This document shows positions 25,794 to 33,690 of a stretch of DNA of 64,000 nucleotides, piece after piece. The translations under genes were made by a program, and so were the position numbers. The DNA is taken from positions 1 to 64,000 of the forward strand of contig PCBK01000093.1 of NCBI GenBank assembly GCA_002731275.1. The letters are read 5' to 3'. Under the pieces are notes generated by a model, which worked only from the letters and a program-made list of their open reading frames with translations, was not told where the DNA came from and ran no database searches. This DNA is from Deltaproteobacteria bacterium. GTDB lineage: Bacteria > Myxococcota_C > UBA6777. Position 1 is the first letter of the stretch. Every line of letters begins with the position of its first letter.

Positions 25794-26918
25794 TCAGTAC
25801 AATTTGAGCCGTAATTTTCGAAGTTTACCTTCGCGGTTGATCTTGATCCAGACGCGATCACCAACTTTGTGTTTTTCGAGAATGGTCAACAAATCGTCGA
25901 GATTGCGGACGGGTTTGCCATCGAGTCCGACGATAATGTCACCGAGGATGAGATCACCTTCGTATGTTCTTCTCATCCCTCTGAGGCGGAGCTTGGCGGC
26001 GGGAGAGTTGGGGACAACTTGCTCAATCATGACTCCAACACGTCGGATGCTGCGCATAAATTGCTTGTTGTAAAAGACGTGAATACCGATCCTGGGGCGA
26101 CGAATACGTCCGTATCGGATCAGCTGTGGAACGACCCTGTTGACTGTATCGACAGGCACCGCGAAGCCGATCCCTGCGTTGGCACGGGATGGACTGAAGA
26201 TCGCTGTGTTGACGCCGATCAGGCGCCCTGCGCTGTCGAGCAGTGGACCACCTGAGTTACCTGGGTTGATCGCCGCATCTGTTTGGATCACGCCTCGGAT
26301 CGGACGGTTTGATTGTGAGCGAATCTGTCTGTTGAGTGCGCTCACGACGCCGACTGTGAGGGTTCGGTCGAGACCAAATGGGTTACCGATCGCGAGGACT
26401 GTCTGGCCGACTTGGAGATTGGAAGAGCGTCCAATTGAGATGGGACGAAGTCGCCGGGCTGGAGCTTTGATCTTGAGGACCGCGAGATCTTTGTCTGGTG
26501 CAGAGCCGACGACTCTTGCGGACCACGTGGATTGATCTGCGAGGCGGACTTTTAAGACGCCAGCGTTTCGGATGACGTGGTAGTTGGTGACGATATGTCC
26601 TTTTTTGTCCCAGACAAAGCCCGAACCTGTCCCTCGTCTGCGTCGCTGCATATCAAATGAAAATGCGCTGCGTTGGTATTTGGTGATAAAGGTGACGGAA
26701 GGTGAGACTCGCTTGAAGACACTGATCGTCGTGCGTTCTCTGCTGCTGAGAGAGCCTCTTTGTGATACTGAGCGTCCTTCTGCACGGGGGGTTGGGTCAT
26801 GGTAAGCCATAAACCAAAATCCCGCGAAGGCCACGAGAGCTCCGACAACAAAACCTGTAAATATACCGGTATTGTTGTTCTGTGGGCGCCTCTGTGGAGG
26901 CTCTATTTTGAGGGACAT
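25794..26918 (-). CDS. HtrA/DegP-type serine protease with one PDZ domain
   Basis: 374 residues. One membrane anchor (about 19-38) places the protease in the periplasm. The catalytic triad is complete: His114 in TNYHVI, Asp144 in DKDLAVLKI, Ser222 in NPGNSGGPLL. The sensor and activation loops resemble DegS/HtrA. A single PDZ domain follows from about 275 (GVMIEQVVPNSPAAKLRLRG...GDIIVGLDGKPVRNLDDLLTIL). These enzymes degrade or regulate misfolded envelope proteins. AAGGAGG precedes the ATG and a good promoter lies upstream. It neighbours the two hsp20 genes, giving a proteostasis cluster. Confidence 0.94.
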   Translation of the reverse strand: MSLKIEPPQRRPQNNNTGIFTGFVVGALVAFAGFWFMAYHDPTPRAEGRSVSQRGSLSSRERTTISVFKRVSPSVTFITKYQRSAFSFDMQRRRRGTGSGFVWDKKGHIVTNYHVIRNAGVLKVRLADQSTWSARVVGSAPDKDLAVLKIKAPARRLRPISIGRSSNLQVGQTVLAIGNPFGLDRTLTVGVVSALNRQIRSQSNRPIRGVIQTDAAINPGNSGGPLLDSAGRLIGVNTAIFSPSRANAGIGFAVPVDTVNRVVPQLIRYGRIRRPRIGIHVFYNKQFMRSIRRVGVMIEQVVPNSPAAKLRLRGMRRTYEGDLILGDIIVGLDGKPVRNLDDLLTILEKHKVGDRVWIKINREGKLRKLRLKLY

Positions 26919-26957
26919 ATCACTACCTCCTTGTCAACGTGGTGATGTCATGAACAA

Positions 26958-26986
26958 AAGATACGGTGATGTGTGAGAAAGATCAA
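26958..26986 (-). promoter_or_regulatory. Sigma-70 promoter for the HtrA-type protease gene
   Basis: Minus-strand TTGATC (26986-26981), 17-bp spacer, TATCTT (26963-26958), 40 bp before the ATG. Good spacing and position. Confidence 0.5.
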
Positions 26987-27021
26987 GCGTCGTTCGTGAT
27001 TCACTTTGGGGGCGTTGTGCC

Positions 27022-27054
27022 AAAAAAAAACACCCCGAAGTCGCCTTCGGGGTG
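27022..27054 (-). terminator. Intrinsic terminator of the hsp20 genes
   Basis: CACCCCGAAG (27031-27040) and CTTCGGGGTG (27045-27054) form a perfect 10-bp stem with a TCGC loop. On the minus strand it is followed by nine T. It lies 38 bp past the stop of the second hsp20 gene. Confidence 0.88.
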
Positions 27055-27092
27055 CTGTGTTTGAAGCTCATTGTCAGGTGGAGAAGAAAAGA

Positions 27093-27461
27093 TCACGCTG
27101 ACTGAATCTGAATTTGTCTAGTCTTGACCTCTGGTGCCTTCGGCAGGTGAAGTTTGAGTACGCCGTGCTCAAGCTCTGCTGTCACGTTGTCGAGGTCGAG
27201 AGGTTGTTGGAGATGGAAACTGCGCTTGAAGTGGACATCCCAAAAAGAGGCCGTTGGAGACGACTCTTCTTTGGCTTTGCGGTGGCCTTGGAATGTGAGC
27301 GTCTCATCGTTCATCTCAATGTCCAGGTCTTCTTTTTGGACACCGGGCAGATTCGCCATCAACAGGACGCCGTCTTCGTTCTCGAAGATGTCGACATGGG
27401 GTTTGATGTACTCGATGGACTCTTTTTGCGCTGGTTCGTGTTTTTGGATGTCTGTGCTCAT
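27093..27461 (-). CDS. Small heat-shock protein (Hsp20/alpha-crystallin)
   Basis: 122 residues, ATP-independent holdase chaperone. The alpha-crystallin domain spans about 20-115: VDIFENEDGVLLMANLPGVQKEDLDIEM, a FxRSFHLQQPLDLDNVTAELEHGVLKLHLPK segment with the conserved A-x-x-x-G-V-L motif, and a terminal TRQIQIQ (I-x-I oligomerisation motif). ATG 27461 has AAAGGAG 7 nt upstream; the longer frame to 27611 has no family support. Second of two hsp20 genes, 168 nt after the first, with a long inverted repeat in the spacer and a terminator behind it. Confidence 0.93.
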   Translation of the reverse strand: MSTDIQKHEPAQKESIEYIKPHVDIFENEDGVLLMANLPGVQKEDLDIEMNDETLTFQGHRKAKEESSPTASFWDVHFKRSFHLQQPLDLDNVTAELEHGVLKLHLPKAPEVKTRQIQIQSA

Positions 27462-27528
27462 GTTGCGCTCCTTTATCGGGGAAGGATGTCTATATCCTTT
27501 GATGTTCTTTGTTTGGTTTGAAAAGAGA

Positions 27529-27581
27529 GAAGAAGCCACACCTGTCATGGTATGGATAGTGATAAAAGGCATGGCTTCTTC
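27529..27581 (-). promoter_or_regulatory. Long inverted repeat between the two hsp20 genes
   Basis: GAAGAAGCCA (27529-27538) and TGGCTTCTTC (27572-27581) are perfect 10-bp arms, with two more C:G pairs after a TG bulge, around a loop of about 29 nt. In the leftward transcript it lies about 70 nt before the second hsp20 start codon and is followed by a pyrimidine-rich tract. It could be a processing site, partial terminator or thermo-responsive leader. Confidence 0.5.
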
Positions 27582-27629
27582 GGATAAAGTTCTCTTGTCT
27601 TCCCTTTTCATGAGACAGGAGAATGTTTG

Positions 27630-28088
27630 TTAGCCAACCTTGACGGAGATCTGTCTGGGTTTGGCTTCGGGGGCCTTGGCGATGCTAATCTCGAGGACAC
27701 CGTCCTTGAGGGTGGCTGTGATTTGGTCAAGGTCCACCCGGCAAGGGAAGTTGAAGCTCCGTGAGAAGGAGATCGAGGGGCGCTCTTGTCTTTGCGCTGT
27801 GTATCCTTCGGGGGCTTGTTGTTCCATATTGCCCGAGATGGTCATGCCGTCTGCGTTGGCGCTGAGGCTGAGCTGTTCTTCGGTCATTCCGGGGACCTCT
27901 GCGAGGAGGACCAGTCGGTCTGACTCGTCGTACAAGCGGAACGCAGGACCTTGTGTGGAGAATGTCTTCCACACTCTTGGGTTGCGGTTTTCGTGGAAAA
28001 GTTGGTTCAGCTGACGATTCCACTCGTCAAAGACTGCGAGTGGGTGGGTTTGATCTTGCGCGAAGATGTTATTCCATCGTGTAAGCAT
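27630..28088 (-). CDS. Small heat-shock protein (Hsp20/alpha-crystallin)
   Basis: 152 residues. N-terminal arm (MLTRWNNIFAQDQTHPLAVFDEWNRQLNQLF) of the class seen in paired bacterial Hsp20s, then an alpha-crystallin domain from about 45: PAFRLYDESDRLVLLAEVPGMTEEQLSLSANADGMTISGNM, FSRSFNFPCRVDLDQITATLKDGVLEISIAKAPEAKPRQISV. GGAGG lies 6-7 nt before the ATG. First gene of the leftward hsp20 pair; the two Hsp20s may form hetero-oligomers, as known for other paired small heat-shock proteins. A candidate promoter lies at 28196-28223. Confidence 0.94.
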   Translation of the reverse strand: MLTRWNNIFAQDQTHPLAVFDEWNRQLNQLFHENRNPRVWKTFSTQGPAFRLYDESDRLVLLAEVPGMTEEQLSLSANADGMTISGNMEQQAPEGYTAQRQERPSISFSRSFNFPCRVDLDQITATLKDGVLEISIAKAPEAKPRQISVKVG

Positions 28089-28195
28089 AATTCTCCTCCT
28101 TGCTTCTTATCCTTTCCTTTTTTGGAAAAGATAGAATCTTTCTGTTTTTATTAAGGCGTTTGTTTTATTGAGTTTTTGTTATCGCTTGCACATAA

Positions 28196-28223
28196 AAGCT
28201 AACCACAGGTCAAAGAGTGTCAA
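28196..28223 (-). promoter_or_regulatory. Candidate promoter for the hsp20 pair
   Basis: Minus-strand TTGACA (28223-28218), 16-bp spacer, TAGCTT (28201-28196). It is about 110 bp before the first hsp20 start. No CIRCE or clear sigma-32 element is visible. Confidence 0.4.
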
Positions 28224-28453
28224 GAAAAAAAATGTTGCCTTCGTATTTCTCTTTGTATTCAGATGTTTGTATGGATTGTGTGCGTTTGTGTGTGAGGGAG
28301 AGTGTCATTGTTGCAGATGAGAGACACCTTGCGTCGAGATCAATTTGGCTTTTGGGGATGGAAATGACGATGAGCGCAAGGGGAGATTTGTTTGGGTGTG
28401 AGTGGCATGGGTTTTGTTAAGAAAAAGAAGCTTGAACCAGAACACCTCTGCTC

Positions 28454-28482
28454 TTGACACCGGTGAGGGGGTATGTTAGCAC
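28454..28482 (+). promoter_or_regulatory. Candidate promoter for the outer-membrane protein gene
   Basis: Perfect TTGACA at 28454-28459 with a weak TAGCAC 17 bp downstream. It lies about 180 bp before the start codon. Like the hsp20 promoter it has TTGACAC followed after 14-15 bp by TTAGC. Confidence 0.3.
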
Positions 28483-28662
28483 CAACGAGCATCATCCAGA
28501 CACGCGATCATATTTGCCTGAGTCTGAAGCGTTATTTTATGAATAAATTCAGTGCTTTTTGCCCCCCGCGAGCTTGTGTGTTGATTTGGATGTCGTTGAA
28601 AGTGAAAGTGAACGCGCATATGAGGAAGTGTGTCCGAGTGCGCGATTGAAGGAGAATATTGG

Positions 28663-30519
28663 ATGCGTCGTTGGAACGATATTGTGAGAGTGACAAAGGA
28701 GCGTTGGTTCCGTGTTGGAATGGGGCTATGCGTGTGTTTGCTCATGTCAGGATGGGGAGGATGGGGAGCATCAAATGCGATGGCCCAGGCATCTTCGGCA
28801 CCTCCGCTTAAATTCTTTGAGCTGCGGGGGTTGTTTCGCTTCCGTGGAGATATCAATCACAACATGGCGCTCGGTGTTGGACCTCGTCAAGAAGTCAATG
28901 GTGCCGGCTATCGTCGTCCAAAATACTTCAACTTTCCATACCCTTACCCTGTCTCATCCTATCCCTTGTTCAACTCCTCTTTGATCAACGGTGATAATTA
29001 TGAGCGGACGATGGCATCGGCGAACATGCGTCTTCGCTTGCACGCCAACTTCAACATCTCAGAGAACGCGAAAATCTTTACGACCTTCGACGTACTCGAC
29101 AACTTGGTGTTGGGCTCAACGCCTCGCGGGAACACCGGCATCTTGCAAGATCCATTTACACCACTCGTTGGATTGAGCACGACACAATTGCCACCTTCCA
29201 ATGGTGTCAATGCCTTTATGGACAGTGTACGTGTGCGCCACTTGTGGGCACAGGTGACGACGCCTTTTGGTTTGCTTCGCGTCGGTCGTATGCCCAGCCA
29301 CTGGGGATTGGGAATCCTCGCCAACAAGGGGATGGACATGACGTCCGAGAACCCCCGTCAGGTCAACACGGACTCCGACTATGGAGATACTGTTGATCGT
29401 GTGATGTTTATCACCCGGGTTCTCGGTCATATCATCATTCCATTTGTGGACATTGTCTCTTCAGGTCCCACCTACACTGCACAAAACGAGCTCGCACTCA
29501 GCCAAGCATTCGACCCATCGATACGCGATGATGGTCGCCAGTTTGGACTCGCGATTGCGAAAGTCATTCGCCCCTACACCAAGATGATGGACCAACTCGA
29601 CGATGGTCGTAACGTCTTCAATTACGGTTTGTACTTCATCGTGCGCCAGCAAGAGTTGACATCGGAGTGTGATCCCAACTCGACTTGTAAAAGCGAAGAA
29701 TTGGGAACGGCGATCAACAACTTTGGTCGTGATCCTTCCTTCATCAACTTGGAGAAGCGGGGTGCGTTGTTGTTTATCCCCGACGTCTGGTTACAAGTCT
29801 TGATCAGTAGCATCCCTGATGTACAGCTTCGCATCGAGCTGGAAGCGGTCGCGATTGCAGGTTCAATCGACCGCGCTCCCAACCAAAAAGGGATGGATAT
29901 TTTCCAATGGGGTGGGGCGCTTGAATTTGAAGCTCGCCTGCTCAACAGCCAGTTGTGGTTGGGGCTGAACTTTGGTATCGCCTCTGGAGACAGAGATTTC
30001 TTTAGTCGTTGGGGCTTTAACGCCGACACTGATGGAAGCAAAAACAGCAGCGGAAATTGTCGTGCAGGGACGGACGCAGACGGGACTTGCCGTGGCGCGA
30101 TCAACAACTTCACGTTTGATCCAGATTACCAAATTGACATGATCTTGTGGCGCGAGATGTACGGGACATTCACAAATGCTTGGTACACAAAAGCACACAT
30201 CACTTACAACATCGGGAATCCCTGGGAAAAGGAAGATGGCCTTGGGTTCCGATTGGCAGCAATTTACTCGCAGGCATTGGATGAAGCCGCGACACTCGGA
30301 AAGGCTTTGCCGTTGGGGCTAGAGTTTAACTTGAGCTTCCGCTTCGCCAACGCTGCTGATAATTACTTTCTCGACTTTTCCTACGGGATCTTGATTCCCC
30401 TACCAGGGCTCGCATACGCCGCTTATACAGATTCCGAAGCCAGGACAGGGCGGACGGAGCTGCAAGCGTTACAGGGTACTGCGCATCGCTTCTGGGTCCG
30501 GCTTGGACTGCGCTTCTAA
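28663..30519 (+). CDS. Outer-membrane beta-barrel protein of myxobacterial type (TIGR04551-like)
   Basis: About 618 residues. A signal peptide (hydrophobic run to ASNAMAQA, about residue 40) precedes alternating amphipathic strands rich in aromatic residues, ending in a terminal Phe (VRLGLRF), the usual barrel-insertion signal. Segments such as LRLHANFNISENAKIFTTFDVLDNLVLG and WAQVTTPFGLLRVGRMPSHWGLGILANKGMD recall the family annotated TIGR04551 in Myxococcota; that naming is from memory. ATG 28663 has AAGGAG 8 nt upstream. It is monocistronic: an intrinsic terminator follows at 30548-30573. Substrate or function unknown; a porin-like or adhesion role is possible. Confidence 0.82.
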   Translation: MRRWNDIVRVTKERWFRVGMGLCVCLLMSGWGGWGASNAMAQASSAPPLKFFELRGLFRFRGDINHNMALGVGPRQEVNGAGYRRPKYFNFPYPYPVSSYPLFNSSLINGDNYERTMASANMRLRLHANFNISENAKIFTTFDVLDNLVLGSTPRGNTGILQDPFTPLVGLSTTQLPPSNGVNAFMDSVRVRHLWAQVTTPFGLLRVGRMPSHWGLGILANKGMDMTSENPRQVNTDSDYGDTVDRVMFITRVLGHIIIPFVDIVSSGPTYTAQNELALSQAFDPSIRDDGRQFGLAIAKVIRPYTKMMDQLDDGRNVFNYGLYFIVRQQELTSECDPNSTCKSEELGTAINNFGRDPSFINLEKRGALLFIPDVWLQVLISSIPDVQLRIELEAVAIAGSIDRAPNQKGMDIFQWGGALEFEARLLNSQLWLGLNFGIASGDRDFFSRWGFNADTDGSKNSSGNCRAGTDADGTCRGAINNFTFDPDYQIDMILWREMYGTFTNAWYTKAHITYNIGNPWEKEDGLGFRLAAIYSQALDEAATLGKALPLGLEFNLSFRFANAADNYFLDFSYGILIPLPGLAYAAYTDSEARTGRTELQALQGTAHRFWVRLGLRF

Positions 30520-30547
30520 GATCTTTGTAGGTTGATGGTTTTGGTCA

Positions 30548-30573
30548 CCCTCCAGTGAAGACTGGGGGGTTTT
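30548..30573 (+). terminator. Intrinsic terminator after the outer-membrane protein gene
   Basis: CCCTCCAGT (30548-30556) pairs with ACTGGGGGG (30561-30569) around a GAAG loop, with one G:T pair, followed by TTTTCTCGTTT. It separates the upstream gene from dapA. Confidence 0.8.
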
Positions 30574-30613
30574 CTCGTTTGATGCTCGCTTGAACCAGAC
30601 ATTGGAGGATTCG

Positions 30614-31510
30614 ATGGCTTTGCAACTAAAAGGCTCAATGGTGGCGTTGGTGACGCCCTTTCGTGAGGATAAAAGTGTCGACTGGGATGCGCTTACGCGC
30701 CTCGTCGATAGACAATTGGCAGGGGGAACAAGTGCGTTGATCATCTGTGGTACCACCGGTGAAGCGTCCACGATGACCCCTCAAGAGTGCAAAGAAGTCC
30801 TCTCCTTTGTCGTCAAACAGGTCGATGGAAAAGTCCCTGTCATCGCAGGAACAGGTTCCAATAACACAGCCGTCGCGGTCCAGGCGAGCCTCAACGCAAA
30901 AGAAGCGGGCGTGGATGGTCTCCTCGTCGTCACACCTCCGTACAACAAACCCACACAAGAAGGCCTGTTGGATTACTACAACACCATCATCAAGGCGGTC
31001 CAGCTGCCTGTCGTGTTGTACAACGTCCCCGGACGCACTTGTTGTAATCTTTTGCCTGAGACCGCCGCGATCCTCGCCAAAGATCCCCTCGTTGTCGCGA
31101 TCAAAGACGCAACGGCGGACATGAACGTCGCATCTCGTATCAAAGAACTCTGTGGAGATCAGTTGACACTGCTCTCTGGAGATGACTTCACCGCGTTGCC
31201 TCAACTCTCCGTGGGAAGCGAAGGCTGGATCTCCGTGACGGCCAACATCGTCCCCGAAGACATGGCCGCGATGTACGACGCATGGGTCGCTGGCGACATC
31301 GAGAAAGCCCGCGCCATCCACTTCAAGACATTGCCTCTCCACCGTATGTTGTTCTTCCGCAGCAACCCCATCCCTTCAAAGGCTGCGCTTGCGCTGATGG
31401 GTCACTGCGAAGATCACGTCCGCTCCCCACTGCTTGCGCTCAACGATGAGGACAGAGCTGTCGTCACAGAAGCGCTCAAAGGCTACGGTCTCCTCGAAGG
31501 AGCTGCGTAA
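30614..31510 (+). CDS. dapA: 4-hydroxy-tetrahydrodipicolinate synthase
   Basis: 298 residues, TIM-barrel class I aldolase condensing pyruvate with aspartate semialdehyde in the diaminopimelate/lysine pathway. Motifs: GTTGEASTM near 46-54, VVTPPYNKPTQEG, LYNVPGRT with Tyr136, and VVAIKDAT with the Schiff-base Lys164. GGAGG precedes ATG 30614; the more upstream ATG at 30590 lies in the terminator tail. Its stop overlaps the dapB start (TAATG), so dapA-dapB are coupled. First gene of a four-gene rightward operon. Confidence 0.96.
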   Translation: MALQLKGSMVALVTPFREDKSVDWDALTRLVDRQLAGGTSALIICGTTGEASTMTPQECKEVLSFVVKQVDGKVPVIAGTGSNNTAVAVQASLNAKEAGVDGLLVVTPPYNKPTQEGLLDYYNTIIKAVQLPVVLYNVPGRTCCNLLPETAAILAKDPLVVAIKDATADMNVASRIKELCGDQLTLLSGDDFTALPQLSVGSEGWISVTANIVPEDMAAMYDAWVAGDIEKARAIHFKTLPLHRMLFFRSNPIPSKAALALMGHCEDHVRSPLLALNDEDRAVVTEALKGYGLLEGAA

Positions 31511-32316
31511 TGGCGAATGACCTCGTGATCCACGGCGCTGCCGGACGTATGGGAAGACGTCTCGTCGCCCTCTCTCGTGAGTTTGATGCGCTTCAACTCG
31601 TAGGGGCGATCGAGTACGAAGGTTCTCCTCATCTCGGTAAAGATGCTGGTGTTGTCGCTGAAACTGAGCCCTTTGAGGTTGAGATTACAGACGCACTCAC
31701 ACAGCTCAAGCAAGGACAGGTCGTGATCGACTTCTCCTTGCCACAATCCCTCTCTCGCTTGTTGCCCGCAGTTGTCGACGCTGGAGCGACACTCGTCTGT
31801 GGGACGACCGGTTTCTCCAAAGAACAAGTCGCATCTCTCAAAGAAGCCTCCAACAAAATCCCCGTTCTTTACAGCCCAAATATGAGCGTTGGTGTAAACC
31901 TGCTGTTTTTGGCTGTCCGCGAGATGACAAAGTGGGCGGGTGAGGACTTTGATATCGAAGTCTTCGAAATGCACCACAAGATGAAACGCGACGCGCCCTC
32001 TGGGACAGCGCTGCGTATCGCTGAGCATATCGCAGATGTCCAAGAGCAACGCCTCGCGGATGTGATGAAGACAGATCGTTATTCTCAAGATGCTCCCCGA
32101 GAGGCCGGCGAAATTGGGATGCAATCTGCTCGTGGTGGTGATATTGTCGGTGAGCATACAGTTTTTTACTGTGGGATGGGTGAGCGTATTGAGCTTACAC
32201 ACCGGGCGACTTCACGTGACATTTTTGCACGCGGCGCGCTACGAGCTGCGAGCTGGATGGCTCAAAAGCCCGCAGGTTTTTACTCGATGTTTGATGTGCT
32301 GTCTTTTGCTTCCTAA
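31510..32316 (+). CDS. dapB: 4-hydroxy-tetrahydrodipicolinate reductase
   Basis: 268 residues. N-terminal nucleotide-binding motif IHGAAGRMGR, then IDFSLPQS, CGTTGFS and YSPNMSVGVNLL, and the catalytic/substrate loop EVFEMHHKMKRDAPSGTAL with the His pair and Lys. Converts the DapA product to tetrahydrodipicolinate using NAD(P)H. Overlaps dapA by one base and is followed by folK after 21 nt. Normal length, complete. Confidence 0.96.
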   Translation: MANDLVIHGAAGRMGRRLVALSREFDALQLVGAIEYEGSPHLGKDAGVVAETEPFEVEITDALTQLKQGQVVIDFSLPQSLSRLLPAVVDAGATLVCGTTGFSKEQVASLKEASNKIPVLYSPNMSVGVNLLFLAVREMTKWAGEDFDIEVFEMHHKMKRDAPSGTALRIAEHIADVQEQRLADVMKTDRYSQDAPREAGEIGMQSARGGDIVGEHTVFYCGMGERIELTHRATSRDIFARGALRAASWMAQKPAGFYSMFDVLSFAS

Positions 32317-32337
32317 ATCTCATCCGAGCGCCTCTGT

Positions 32338-32877
32338 ATGACAAGTACGAAAGTCGCCATCGGCTTGGGCTCCAATCTTGGCGAAAGAGAACACTTTCTC
32401 GCCTATGCCATCGATTCCATCGCCTCACGTGTTGGAAAGATTCTGCACATCTCCTCTGTCTATGAGACCGAACCTGTCGGTGGACCCATCCAATCTGCAT
32501 ATCTCAACGCGTGTGTTGTTTGCCTCTCTGACCTCACGCCGTTGGAACTATTGCAAACATTGTTGTCTATAGAGAGTGAAGCGGGTCGGCAACGAACCGA
32601 AAGGTGGGGACCACGCACGTTGGATCTGGACTTACTACTCGCTGGACAGGTCAGTGTTCACCACCATACGCCGCTGGAGTTGGTGGTTCCTCATCCGAGG
32701 CTTCATCTGCGTCGTTTTGTCCTCGCGCCGCTCGCTGAGGTCGCACCGAGTATGCAACATCCAGTCTTCCAACACGACGTCGCGACGTTGCTCGACACAT
32801 GTGCGGACAGTAGCCCTGTCGTGCCTTTTGTTCCTACAACACAAAGACTTCGTCGGAGTCTGGTGGCCCATCTTTAA
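32338..32877 (+). CDS. folK: 2-amino-4-hydroxy-6-hydroxymethyldihydropteridine pyrophosphokinase
   Basis: 179 residues, HPPK of folate synthesis, transferring pyrophosphate from ATP to hydroxymethyl-dihydropterin. Motifs: AIGLGSNLGERE at the start, SSVYETEPVGGPIQSAYLNAC, the signature RWGPRTLDLDLLL with the two metal-binding Asp, and VVPHPRLHLRRFVLAPLAEV. A C-terminal extension of about 20 residues beyond the domain is basic. Follows dapB by 21 nt; a lysine-folate gene arrangement is probably only transcriptional. Confidence 0.95.
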   Translation: MTSTKVAIGLGSNLGEREHFLAYAIDSIASRVGKILHISSVYETEPVGGPIQSAYLNACVVCLSDLTPLELLQTLLSIESEAGRQRTERWGPRTLDLDLLLAGQVSVHHHTPLELVVPHPRLHLRRFVLAPLAEVAPSMQHPVFQHDVATLLDTCADSSPVVPFVPTTQRLRRSLVAHL

Positions 32878-32911
32878 TGATTTGAACACGTGAATTTTGT
32901 GGGGTGATACC

Positions 32912-33553
32912 TTGAAAAAAATGTCTTTTCGCCCATCGGCTGGAAAATTGATGATGCACTGGCTGCTCTCCGCGACTTTTCTTGGGGTCGCGCTGCTCAT
33001 GTACATCTTCATTTTTTGGCTCCCCTACCGTTCCATCAATCTCGAAAAATGCCCCGCAGCCTGCTCCGAGAACTCCGATTGCTGGGTTCCTGGTTGCTCC
33101 AAAAAGACCGAGTGTAACAGTGGTAAATGTCGTCCGGCTTCAGGACACAAACTCTTCTTGTCGGCATCTGGGATGGGCTTCTTGACCATCCTTGGGTTTT
33201 TGTGGGCGTTTATCGCTTACATCAAGACCAAGACCTTGTTGGAGGTCGATGAGAATGGCTTCCACTTTACACGACCGCTTCATAACGTCGATATACCGTG
33301 GGATAACTTTCTTGGGATGTCTTTTCATGGTGTCAACACGCGTTTTGGAAAAGAGGCCACTGTCTACTCCATTACAGGCGACACAGGCCTCTTCTCGTTC
33401 CTCGTCTTGGGACTGCCTGAAAACACCTCGACACGAGAACTTGAGCTCGGTGCGATCTTCTTCCTGCAGCTCACCACCGAACAATGTGACGAGTTGATCA
33501 AACTCATCGAAGACAAAACAGGCGCGGAGCCTGAACCTGAGTTTGAATGGTAG
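32912..33553 (+). CDS. Membrane protein with a Cys-rich external loop
   Basis: About 213 residues. Two transmembrane helices (about 17-39 and 83-104) enclose an extracytoplasmic loop of some 43 residues with eight Cys (CPAACSENSDC, then CSKKTEC and CNSGKC). The first Cys spacing equals the six-Cys repeats of the lipoprotein at 41803. The C-terminal half is a cytoplasmic domain of beta character (LLEVDENGFHFTRP, VDIPWDNFLGMSFHG), reminiscent of PH-like bacterial domains, not certain. TTG 32912 with GGGGTGA upstream is preferred; ATG 32921 is the alternative. Last gene of the dapA-dapB-folK operon, 34 nt after folK. Function unknown. Confidence 0.72.
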   Translation: MKKMSFRPSAGKLMMHWLLSATFLGVALLMYIFIFWLPYRSINLEKCPAACSENSDCWVPGCSKKTECNSGKCRPASGHKLFLSASGMGFLTILGFLWAFIAYIKTKTLLEVDENGFHFTRPLHNVDIPWDNFLGMSFHGVNTRFGKEATVYSITGDTGLFSFLVLGLPENTSTRELELGAIFFLQLTTEQCDELIKLIEDKTGAEPEPEFEW

Positions 33554-33690
33554 ACTCCCCTGGATTCTGGCCTCTCTATTGCCTCTTAAGCCTCCAACTC
33601 CCCGTGCCTTCTCCACTCTTCCATCCAAAAGAAATGGGTTGAATCTTCTTACAAATTCCGACATACTGTGCATATTCTTGAAATAGGAAG

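Larger units (their letters stand above)
28089..28662. other. Divergent intergenic region between hsp20 and the outer-membrane protein gene
   Basis: About 570 bp, AT-rich on the left. It contains the two candidate promoters listed separately. Short open frames here (for example 28217-28420) have no ribosome site or family features. Nothing else recognised. Confidence 0.5.

Noticed and set aside
28217-28420. Small frame in the hsp20/outer-membrane intergenic region
   Set aside because: No ribosome site and no family features; lies next to the hsp20 promoter.
28476-28856. Leftward frame overlapping the start of the outer-membrane protein gene
   Set aside because: Antisense to the signal peptide region; no ribosome site and no recognisable domain.
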